A stretch of DNA of 52,920 nt, taken from assembly GCA_051024685.1 (NCBI GenBank), contig JAZHPA010000018.1, positions 1 to 52,920 of the forward strand. The letters are read 5' to 3'. The notes beneath the pieces are model-generated. The model was not told where the DNA came from. It did no database searches and saw nothing but the letters and a program-made list of their open reading frames with translations. The position numbers were made by a program, and so were the translations under genes. Every line of letters begins with the position of its first letter. Positions within the stretch are counted from its first letter, which is position 1. Positions 32,428-40,257 of this stretch are shown piece by piece. Source of the stretch: UBA12545 sp051024685 (GTDB lineage Bacteria > Bacillota > DSM-521 > Neomoorellales > Neomoorellaceae).

Positions 32428-33320
32428 CTCCTGCGATAGCCGGCCGAATAATGCATGACGTCCCGGTGCTTAACAATGACCTTCCGATTCGGCGTCCGGA
32501 GAAGCTCCCCGATTTTATTGGCCAAAGTTACCGAACGGTGTTGCCCGCCTGTACAGCCGATGGCGATGACCAGATGGGATTTCCCTTCCTTTACGTAATG
32601 GGGAATAAGGAAATTCATCAAGTCCATGAACCTGACGATAAATTCCGAGGTAACGGGGGATTCCAGGACGAAATCCGCCACACAGCGGTCGTGACCGGTA
32701 AAGGGGCGCAGGGCCGGAACATAGTAAGGATTGGGCAAAAACCGTACATCCACGACCAGATCGGCATCCAGGGGTATGCCGTATTTGTAGCCGAAGGATA
32801 CGACGGTAATGGTGAGTTGCTCTCGTTCCCCGCCGAAGAGTTCCATGATTTGTTCCTTTAACTGGCGGGGGGTAAGCTCAGAGGTATCGATGATTTTGCT
32901 GGCCCGACCCTTGATCTCCTGCAGCCGGCGGCGCTCCTCCAGGATCCCCTCCATTATGCTCTCTCCCGCCAGGGGATGGCGTCGCCTGGTTTCCTTGTAA
33001 CGTCGTACCAGGGTTTCATCCGAAGCTTCTAAAAATAAGATTTCGTAAGGAAAGCCTTGATTGTCCAGGTAGCCTAGGGCCTCCTCCAAACCCTCGAAAA
33101 AAGCACCCCCCCGGATGTCCATGACCAGGGCTACCTTTTTGTTTTCCCCTGAAGGTGGACCCTGTTTATTTAACAGCTCCACCAGGCCGGGTATCAGGGA
33201 GGGAGGGAGATTATCAATGCAAAAGAATCCCAAATCCTCTAAGAAGCGAATAGCCTGCGTCTTACCTGCCCCCGACAGACCGGTAACTATTACTAGGCGC
33301 AAATCCCGTTCTCCCTGCAT
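32424..33320 (-). CDS. rapZ: RNase adapter protein RapZ
   Basis: A 298-residue nucleotide-binding protein (YvcJ/RapZ). Walker A is GLSGAGKTQ at residues 14-22 and Walker B is VALVMDIRGG. The C-terminal half has the RapZ signature (SFGYKYGIPLDADLVVDVRFLPNPYY and CTGGQHRSV). In Enterobacteria it controls glucosamine-6-phosphate synthase through small RNAs; in Firmicutes its role is less clear. Its ATG lies 2 nt after the HAD gene stop. Confidence 0.95.
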   Translation of the reverse strand: MQGERDLRLVIVTGLSGAGKTQAIRFLEDLGFFCIDNLPPSLIPGLVELLNKQGPPSGENKKVALVMDIRGGAFFEGLEEALGYLDNQGFPYEILFLEASDETLVRRYKETRRRHPLAGESIMEGILEERRRLQEIKGRASKIIDTSELTPRQLKEQIMELFGGEREQLTITVVSFGYKYGIPLDADLVVDVRFLPNPYYVPALRPFTGHDRCVADFVLESPVTSEFIVRFMDLMNFLIPHYVKEGKSHLVIAIGCTGGQHRSVTLANKIGELLRTPNRKVIVKHRDVMHYSAGYRRR

Positions 33321-33322
33321 GG

Positions 33323-34126
33323 TTATCTCTCCAGTATAAACCGACTTAAAGCTTCTGCCACGCCGCCTTCGTCGTTGGTGCCGGTAACATAGTCGGCATG
33401 CGCCTGGACAGCCGGCGGGGCGTTGCCCATGGCTACCGCCAGGCCGGCAAAGTGAAACATATCCACATCATTAAAGCTGTCGCCGATTACCATGATCTCC
33501 TCCGGGCTTATGCCCCAGGTTTCGGCGAGGAGGGCCAGCCCCTTGGCTTTGCTGGCCTCGGGGTTGATGATCTCCAGGTAGTGGGGAAAAGAGCGAGTTA
33601 TATATACCCTGTCTCCCAGTTCTTGCTTTACCTCCTTCTCTAGCTGGTCTAGTTCGGGACCGTGGTGCACGGCGACAAATTTGATGGGCTCCTCTTTTAG
33701 CATGCTCAAGATATCGTCCACCTTGTTCAGGGGAACCCGCGCCTGCTGGGAATACGCCATGTTTTCGGACCGGATGTCCTCTACCAGGAGCTCGTCGTCC
33801 ACGTAAATATTGAAGGCCAGATTATGGGCTCGGGCCTTCAGCACCAGAATTCTGGCTATGTCCAAGGGTAATAGCCTTTGCCAAAATACTTTTCCCGAAT
33901 GCGGGTCCTTAATGAGGGCGCCGTTATAAACGATCAAAGGGAGGCGGAGGCCCAGGTCCCGGGCGAAGGGCAGGGCGGAACGGAACATACGACCGGTAGC
34001 GAGGGTAACGCCTACCCCTTTTTCCTGCACCCGGCGAATGGCTTCTTTAGCCTGGGGCTCCAGAACGAAACGGCTGTCCAGCAGGGTGCCGTCCAGGTCC
34101 AGGGCAACTAGGCGAATTTGAGCCAA
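33323..34126 (-). CDS. Cof-type HAD phosphatase
   Basis: A 267-residue haloacid dehalogenase-superfamily sugar or nucleotide phosphatase with a C2b cap. Motif I is DLDGTLLD with nucleophile Asp, motif II is TLATGR, and motif IV is VIGDSFNDVDMF. TTG start follows AAGGAGA. It is translated just ahead of rapZ, which suggests a link to phosphosugar metabolism, but the substrate is not readable. Confidence 0.9.
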   Translation of the reverse strand: MAQIRLVALDLDGTLLDSRFVLEPQAKEAIRRVQEKGVGVTLATGRMFRSALPFARDLGLRLPLIVYNGALIKDPHSGKVFWQRLLPLDIARILVLKARAHNLAFNIYVDDELLVEDIRSENMAYSQQARVPLNKVDDILSMLKEEPIKFVAVHHGPELDQLEKEVKQELGDRVYITRSFPHYLEIINPEASKAKGLALLAETWGISPEEIMVIGDSFNDVDMFHFAGLAVAMGNAPPAVQAHADYVTGTNDEGGVAEALSRFILER

Positions 34127-34236
34127 CGGTTCTTCTCCTTCCCTTTAGCCAAACGCAGGATACCCTGCACAGGTACTGCGTCCGGGGAGGCCAAACCCCC
34201 CGGCCAACCCATACCACCGCAGGTCACTGGAATAAG

Positions 34237-36042
34237 TCAATCAAGCATTTCTTTGATCTTTAAAGCCACCGCGCGGTTCATACCTTCCACCCGGGAGAGT
34301 TCTTCTACGCTCGCCCGGCGGATGTTTTCCAGGGAACCGAAATGCCGCAAGAGGCTCCGCTTGCGTTTGGGGCCCACGCCCGGGATGTCATCCAGGACAG
34401 AGGTCAAAGTCCGCTTCAACCGCCGCTGGCGGTGGAAGGTAATGGCGAAGCGGTGGGCTTCGTCCCTCAGGCGCTGCAAAAGGCGCAGGGCTGCGCTGTC
34501 CCGGGGAAGTTCCAGGGGGCTGGCTTCTTCCTCCCGGTAGAGGAGTTCCTCTTCCTTAGCCAGACTGAAGGTGGGAATATCCTCTACCCCCAGGCGGCGC
34601 ATCACTTCCCGGGCCGCGTTGAGCTGTCCCCGCCCGCCGTCGATCAGGACGAGATCGGGCCGTACGGAAAACTTGGGGTCTCCTTCCTTCAGGCGCCTAA
34701 ACCGCCGCTCCAGCACCTCCTGCAAGGAAGCAAAATCATTGGGTCCCTTCACGTTCTTAATGCGGAACCGGCGGTAGGCGGCCGGCTGCGGCTGTCCCTT
34801 TTCAAAGACCACCATGGACCCCACTACCTCGCTGCCCTGTAGATTAGAAATGTCAAAGGCCTCCATCCGGTGGGGCAGCGTGGGCAGGGCCAGGATCTCT
34901 TTAAGCTCCTCCAGGGCTGTTCCGGCACTGGCTTCCTGTCTCTCCCGGGCCAGCAGGTGCTCCCGCAAAACGGTCCGGGCATTCTCATAAACCATGGCCA
35001 GAAGCTTAGCCTTTTCTCCCCGCCGGGGAACTTTTATGCTTACCTTGCGGCCGCGCTGGCGGGAAAGCCAGGCCTGGATGGTTTCTTGGTCCTCAATAGG
35101 ATCGTGCAGCAGAATCTCAGGGGGAATTTCTCCTCCCCGGCTGTAGTATTGTTTTACCAGGGCGGCCATAACTTCTTCCGTCTTCAAACCGTCCTGCCCT
35201 TCCAGGAAAAAATGCTCCCGGCCGATGATTTTCCCCTGCCGGATAAAGAAGAGCATTCCCACGGCTTCTCCCTGTTCCCGGGCCAGGGCGATGGCGTCCC
35301 GGTCGTCAAAATCGGGGCTTACCACCTTCTGCTGCTCCAGCACCTCTTGTACCGCCCTAAGCCTGTCCCGCAACCGGGCCGCCCTTTCAAACTCCAGCTT
35401 CGCGGCCGCCTCCTCCATTTCAGAACGCAGGGCTCGTACTACATCTTCCTGTTTTCCTTCCAGAAACAGGATCATGTTGGACACGGCCTGCCGGTACTCG
35501 GCCGGGCTAATCCGGCCGGTACACGGGGCTAGACAGCGACCGATGTGGGCATTAAGGCAGGGACGGCTTCTGGGTTTTAGGGGCATATCGCGGCAGGTGC
35601 GGACCGGGAAGAGGTATCCCAGAAGCTTCAACGTCTCTTTTAAAGCCCCCACGTGGGTGTAGGGGCCAAAGTAGCGGGAGCCGTCCCGTAGAACCCGCCT
35701 GGTTACCTGGAGGCGGGGAAACTCTTCCTGCACGGTAATTTTAAGATAGGGATAAGTCTTGTCGTCCTTAAGATTAACATTATAACGCGGCCGGTGCTCC
35801 TTAATTAAATTGCATTCCAGAATCAGAGCCTCTACCTCGTTATCGGTAAGGATGTACTCCAGGTCCGCAATCTGACGCACCAAGGCCTCCACCCGCGGCG
35901 GGCGCTGGCCGTGGAAATAGGAGCGCACCCGATTCTTGAGGGAAGCCGCTTTGCCCACGTAAATAATTCTCCCGTCGGAATCCCGCATGAGGTAAACGCC
36001 GGGGTGATCCGGCAGACAGGCCAGCTTCTCCTCCAGTTTCAT
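34237..36042 (-). CDS. uvrC: UvrABC excinuclease subunit C
   Basis: Makes both incisions in nucleotide excision repair. It has 601 residues. The N-terminal GIY-YIG nuclease is GVYLMRDSDGRIIYVGKAASLKNR, and the UVR motif is EEAAAKLEFERAARLRDRL. The RNase-H-like nuclease is around DLVLIDGGRGQLNAAREV, and helix-hairpin-helix motifs lie at the end (DDIPGVGPKRKRSLLRHFGS). It begins 6 nt after the pyruvate-kinase-like gene, so the two share a transcript. Confidence 0.97.
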   Translation of the reverse strand: MKLEEKLACLPDHPGVYLMRDSDGRIIYVGKAASLKNRVRSYFHGQRPPRVEALVRQIADLEYILTDNEVEALILECNLIKEHRPRYNVNLKDDKTYPYLKITVQEEFPRLQVTRRVLRDGSRYFGPYTHVGALKETLKLLGYLFPVRTCRDMPLKPRSRPCLNAHIGRCLAPCTGRISPAEYRQAVSNMILFLEGKQEDVVRALRSEMEEAAAKLEFERAARLRDRLRAVQEVLEQQKVVSPDFDDRDAIALAREQGEAVGMLFFIRQGKIIGREHFFLEGQDGLKTEEVMAALVKQYYSRGGEIPPEILLHDPIEDQETIQAWLSRQRGRKVSIKVPRRGEKAKLLAMVYENARTVLREHLLARERQEASAGTALEELKEILALPTLPHRMEAFDISNLQGSEVVGSMVVFEKGQPQPAAYRRFRIKNVKGPNDFASLQEVLERRFRRLKEGDPKFSVRPDLVLIDGGRGQLNAAREVMRRLGVEDIPTFSLAKEEELLYREEEASPLELPRDSAALRLLQRLRDEAHRFAITFHRQRRLKRTLTSVLDDIPGVGPKRKRSLLRHFGSLENIRRASVEELSRVEGMNRAVALKIKEMLD

Positions 36043-36048
36043 AGCATC

Positions 36049-36603
36049 TTAAAACTCCCGTGGCTTACAAATAATCTCCTTAACCTTGGTTTCCCAGAAG
36101 TGCTGCGAATGGGCCGGACGCACGACCAGGGCGGTGTCCAAACCCTCACTGCTCCCGCCGAGGGACACCACATCCACCCCGTAAGGAATGAGGCCGGCAT
36201 CCAGGGCCATACCGGCAACCTCCACCGCCACCTTCGTCCCCTGGCCGAAAAGGCGCAGAGTGTTGGCTACAATCTCGGAGGGGTACAACCCCTGAAATTT
36301 CAGCCGCAAGGCCCGGTCCAGACCGGCCATGAGGTGGGTAGTAGTGAGCACCTTCAGGCCGCCCTCCTCCAGCCGTCGCCGCACCGCCGCGGGCATCTCC
36401 ATCTCTCCCGGCCGGGTGAAACCAGCCTGGTGGGTAACGCATATCCTCTCCAGCTCGGGATAGTCCAAAAGCATTTCGGCTGCATAGCCCGTGACCGAGG
36501 CCACCACTATGTGTTTAATCCCCAGTTCCCGGGCTCTCTCCACAGCCAGCTTAACAGTGGCCGCTGTATGGGCTTTACCCGCACTGTTCCAGTAGGTCGT
36601 CAT
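36049..36603 (-). CDS. Stand-alone pyruvate kinase C-terminal-domain protein
   Basis: A 184-residue protein made only of the pyruvate kinase alpha/beta (C-terminal, PK_C) fold. It has MTTYWNSAGKAHTAATVKLAVERARELGIKHIVVAS-type segments, split here as residues 1-36, followed by VTHQAGFTRPGEMEM. There is no barrel domain and therefore no kinase activity. ATG 36603 follows GGGAGG by 10 nt. In full-length kinase this domain binds effectors. It may be a small-molecule sensor; its tie to uvrC is unexplained. Confidence 0.85.
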   Translation of the reverse strand: MTTYWNSAGKAHTAATVKLAVERARELGIKHIVVASVTGYAAEMLLDYPELERICVTHQAGFTRPGEMEMPAAVRRRLEEGGLKVLTTTHLMAGLDRALRLKFQGLYPSEIVANTLRLFGQGTKVAVEVAGMALDAGLIPYGVDVVSLGGSSEGLDTALVVRPAHSQHFWETKVKEIICKPREF

Positions 36604-36938
36604 GCATTGGCAACCTCCCACGTTAAACCTGGATTATCCCCCATTTTGCTCTGGGCCTGCTTGGCTCCCCCCAGCCCATGACCACCCCCGCAGGCCGAGA
36701 GTGCTCCTTGACGTAGAGGCCTAAGGCAGGTCTTCCGCAGTCCTTAAGCGTCGTCTCTACTACCGGCCGCAAGGGGCCCATGGCCTGGGGCCGATCCTTC
36801 TGCCTTACGCCAAGCGCACGTCTTGGCCGCTCGTGCTCGGCCGCTCCCTGGAAGCCTCAACACGGGAGGCCAAAACCTGGAGAAGCGTCATACGTCAAAC
36901 CCGTCGTACCCCTTATTAGCCTAATACGCCTTGGGAAC
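36604..36938 (-). promoter_or_regulatory. Long structured leader upstream of PK_C gene
   Basis: Transcription from the promoter at 36939-36967 would give a leader of about 330 nt. Minus-strand stems include GCCAAG/CTTGGC (near 36812-36830) and GTAGAG/CTCTAC enclosing TAAGG/CCTTA (near 36711-36759). Near the gene it ends in GAGCCAAGCAGGCCCAGAG and GGGGGATAATCCAGG, a divergent version of the palindromic-repeat terminus. A 50-codon open frame exists but has no ribosome site. It is a candidate cis-regulatory RNA or a diverged repeat copy. Confidence 0.4.
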
Positions 36939-36967
36939 ATTATAGCAGAGAAGAAAAGGAGGGGCAA
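36939..36967 (-). promoter_or_regulatory. Promoter upstream of PK_C-uvrC
   Basis: On the minus strand: -35 TTGCCC (36967-36962), a 17-nt spacer and -10 TATAAT (36944-36939). Confidence 0.7.
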
Positions 36968-37025
36968 TAAAGCCGGCTCACCTCGCCCGTCTTCCTCCTA
37001 ACCTGTCAGGCTGCAAGGATTTAAC

Positions 37026-37294
37026 CCTGAGTTATCCTCACTTTTTGCTGACAAGGCCGGCTTAGGCTTAAAAGCGAGCGACTAAACTCAAGCGGCAGCC
37101 AAACTTAACGAGGTCCCAAGCGAAGGCGGGGGCGAGGACAGGAGGTCCGACGAGGCCGGCCCTATCGACAAGGACGTCGATTGGGCCGGGAACCCCGCCA
37201 AACTTTGAGTCCGCGTAATAGTTTGGCCCGCGAGAGAAACCATAAGCGAGTCTAAGCCAAGCAGGCCTGAGATCAAAAGAGGGGATAACACCAC
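37026..37294 (+). repeat. Dispersed palindromic repeat, copy C
   Basis: About 269 bp, same orientation as copy A. The termini are CCTGAGTTATCCTCAC and GGGGATAACACC. The central stem is CCGGCCC/GGGCCGG (37157-37163, 37184-37190) enclosing TCGAC/GTCGA (37166-37170, 37177-37181) with loop AAGGAC. The right end stops 3 nt from the uvrA stop codon. Unlike A, B and D, no promoter follows its right end. Confidence 0.85.
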
Positions 37295-37297
37295 AGT

Positions 37298-40153
37298 TTA
37301 ACCGGCATGGCGGATTTCATTGCTTAAGGGCCGGTCCCGCTCCAGCACCGGTTTGAGAAACTGACCTGTATAGGAAGCAGGTACCTGGCAAATTTCCTCC
37401 GGCGTTCCGGCGGCCACCACCCGACCGCCGCGGTCCCCGCCTTCCGGCCCCAGGTCGATGATATAGTCGGCCGATTTGATGACATCCAGGTTATGCTCGA
37501 TGACCACTACCGTGTTGCCGGCATCCACCAGCCGCTGCAATACCATCAGCAAGCGGTGGACATCGGCCATGTGCAGCCCCGTCGTGGGCTCGTCCAGAAT
37601 ATATATGGTACGGCCATTGCTCCGCCGGGCCAGTTCCGTGGCCAGCTTAACCCGCTGGGCCTCCCCCCCTGACAGGGTGGTGGCCGGCTGGCCCAATTTG
37701 ATATAGCCCAGCCCCACGTCCTGCAGGGTCATAAGGCGCCGGTGCAGCCGGGGAATGGCGGAGAAGAATTCCGTCGCCTCATCCACCGTCATATCCAGGA
37801 CATCAGCAATAGATTTCCCCTTGTATTTGACCTCCAGGGTCTCACGGTTATAACGTTTCCCTTTGCATACCTCACAGGGCACATACACGTCGGGCAAAAA
37901 ATGCATCTCAATTTTAATGATCCCGTCGCCGCTGCAGGCTTCGCAGCGCCCGCCTTTAACGTTAAAGCTGAAACGGCCCGGCTTGTAACCCCGGGCCCGG
38001 GCTTCGGGCGTGGCGGCAAACAAACTACGGATGTCGTCCATAACTCCGGTATAAGTGGCCGGATTCGAACGGGGCGTGCGGCCGATGGGCGACTGATCCA
38101 CAGCAATAACTTTGTCCAGGTGTTCGATCCCCCTTAGCTCTCGGAAGCGGCCGGGTGTGGTCCGGGCCCCGTTGAGCTTCTGGGCCAGGGCAGCATAAAG
38201 AATTTCATTGACCAGGGTGCTCTTACCCGAACCGGAAACGCCGGTTACGCAGATAAAAGTCCCCAGGGGAAAGCGGACATCAATATCCTTTAGATTATGC
38301 TCGCTGGCCCCCAGGATTTCCAGCCACTTATCGCCCGGTTTCCTCCTCAAGGCCGGGACCGGTATGCGCCGTCGCCCGCTCAAGTACTGCCCGGTCAAAG
38401 ACTGGGGGCAGGCCATGATTTCCGGCACCGGGCCGGCCACCACTACCTGCCCCCCCTGGGCGCCCGCGCCGGGTCCGATGTCGATAATATAATCGGCCTC
38501 CCGCATGGTCTCCTCGTCATGCTCTACCACAATAACGGTATTGCCCAGGTCGCGCAGGTGCTTCAAAGTGGCGATGAGGCGGGCATTGTCCCGCTGGTGC
38601 AGCCCTATGCTGGGCTCGTCCAGGATATACAGCACACCCACCAGTTGGGAGCCGATCTGGGTAGCCAGGCGGATGCGCTGGGCTTCCCCCCCGGACAGGG
38701 TGGAGGCCGGCCGGTCCAAGGTGAGGTAATCGAGGCCCACGTCTATTAAGAACTGCAACCGGGACCGGATTTCCTTTAAAATTTGGCGGGCAATCATTTG
38801 TTCCCGCTCCGTGAGATCTAACTTATCAAAGAATTCCTGGGCCTCGGCCACTGAAAGGTTGGTGACTTCATAAATGTTCTTGCCCCCTACGCGGACGGCC
38901 AGGGCCTCGGGCTTCAGCCGGGCTCCCTGACAGGCGGGGCAAGGCTTTTTGCTCATGAATTCTTCGATCTCCGCCCGCGACCATTCAGACTGGGTTTCCT
39001 GGTACCTCCGCTCCAAATTGGGTATGACGCCTTCAAAGGCAGCCTCGTAGCTGCGCCGCTCGCCGAAGCGGTTGATATAATGGAAGCGAATCCTCTCCCG
39101 CCCGCTACCATAAAGGATAATCTGCACGTGTTCGGGCTTAAGATCCCGCACGGGCACATCCAGACTGAAACCGTAATGCTCGGCCAGAGACTCCAGCATC
39201 TGCATGTACCCGTTGGCCCCCCGGCTCCAGGGAGCGATAGCCCCCTCCCTTAACGTGAGATTAGGATCGGGAATCACCAGGCCCGGGTCCACTTCCATGC
39301 TGGTGCCCAGTCCCATGCACGCCGGACAGGCTCCGTAGGGGCTGTTAAAGGAAAACAGCCGGGGCGCAATCTCCGGCAGGCTGATGCCGCAATCGGGGCA
39401 GGCAAATTTGGCGCTGAAGAGGAGCTCTTCCTGGCCCACCACTTCCACCAGAGCCACATCATCGGCCAGCTTGAGGGCGGTTTCCAAGGAATCGGCCAGC
39501 CGCCTTTCGATGCCCGGCCGGATTTTAAGGCGATCCACTATCACTTCTATGGTATGTTTCCTGTTTTTATCCAGCTTGATCTCCTCGGAGGTTTCTCGCA
39601 GCTCACCATCAATGCGCACCCGTACGTAACCGTTCCTGCGAATCTCCTCCAGGAGATTTTTGTACTCCCCTTTGCGGCCGCGGACCACCGGAGCCAAAAT
39701 CTGCATGCGGGTGTCCTCCGGATAAGCCAACAAGCGATCCACCATCTGGGAGACCGTCTGGGGGGCAATGGGCCGGCCGCACCGGGGGCAGTGGGCTCGT
39801 CCTATGCGGGCAAAAAGGAGGCGCAGGTAATCGTAGATCTCCGTAACGGTGCCCACCGTGGAGCGGGGATTGTGGCTGGCCGTCTTCTGATCGATGGCAA
39901 TGGCCGGAGAAAGGCCCTCAATGTAGTCCACATCCGGCTTGTTCATCTGCCCCAGAAACTGGCGGGCATAGGCCGACAGAGATTCCACATAGCGGCGTTG
40001 TCCTTCGGCGTAAATGGTATCAAAGGCCAGGGAAGACTTCCCTGACCCCGATAGCCCGGTAATAACCACCAGCTTATCCCGCGGGATTTCTACGTCGATA
40101 TTCTTTAAGTTGTGAGCTCGCGCTCCTTTGACGATTATTTTCTCTTTAGACAT
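37298..40153 (-). CDS. uvrA: UvrABC excinuclease subunit A
   Basis: The damage-sensing ABC-type ATPase of nucleotide excision repair, 951 residues. Walker A motifs are GLSGSGKSS (near 31) and GVSGSGKST (near 645). ABC signatures are LSGGEAQRIRLATQIGS and LSGGEAQRVKLATELAR. Zinc-binding cysteines are in CPDCGISLPE..CPACMG and CEACSGDG..CEVCKGKRY. It is 104 nt downstream of uvrB and cotranscribed with it. Confidence 0.98.
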   Translation of the reverse strand: MSKEKIIVKGARAHNLKNIDVEIPRDKLVVITGLSGSGKSSLAFDTIYAEGQRRYVESLSAYARQFLGQMNKPDVDYIEGLSPAIAIDQKTASHNPRSTVGTVTEIYDYLRLLFARIGRAHCPRCGRPIAPQTVSQMVDRLLAYPEDTRMQILAPVVRGRKGEYKNLLEEIRRNGYVRVRIDGELRETSEEIKLDKNRKHTIEVIVDRLKIRPGIERRLADSLETALKLADDVALVEVVGQEELLFSAKFACPDCGISLPEIAPRLFSFNSPYGACPACMGLGTSMEVDPGLVIPDPNLTLREGAIAPWSRGANGYMQMLESLAEHYGFSLDVPVRDLKPEHVQIILYGSGRERIRFHYINRFGERRSYEAAFEGVIPNLERRYQETQSEWSRAEIEEFMSKKPCPACQGARLKPEALAVRVGGKNIYEVTNLSVAEAQEFFDKLDLTEREQMIARQILKEIRSRLQFLIDVGLDYLTLDRPASTLSGGEAQRIRLATQIGSQLVGVLYILDEPSIGLHQRDNARLIATLKHLRDLGNTVIVVEHDEETMREADYIIDIGPGAGAQGGQVVVAGPVPEIMACPQSLTGQYLSGRRRIPVPALRRKPGDKWLEILGASEHNLKDIDVRFPLGTFICVTGVSGSGKSTLVNEILYAALAQKLNGARTTPGRFRELRGIEHLDKVIAVDQSPIGRTPRSNPATYTGVMDDIRSLFAATPEARARGYKPGRFSFNVKGGRCEACSGDGIIKIEMHFLPDVYVPCEVCKGKRYNRETLEVKYKGKSIADVLDMTVDEATEFFSAIPRLHRRLMTLQDVGLGYIKLGQPATTLSGGEAQRVKLATELARRSNGRTIYILDEPTTGLHMADVHRLLMVLQRLVDAGNTVVVIEHNLDVIKSADYIIDLGPEGGDRGGRVVAAGTPEEICQVPASYTGQFLKPVLERDRPLSNEIRHAG

Positions 40154-40257
40154 AAGAATATCCCTGCCCCGCGCCTTCTCGAGCGGCTCCTTCTGGCCTC
40201 CTCTGAAGCCGCCCGACGACTATTGTCCCCCAAGGGGCGACGGCGAAAACCCGGTTT

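Noticed and set aside
36627..36780. 50-codon minus-strand frame in the leader (starting MGPLRPVVETT)
   Set aside because: No ribosome site precedes it, and it ends in the repeat-like terminus. It is kept only as part of the structured leader.
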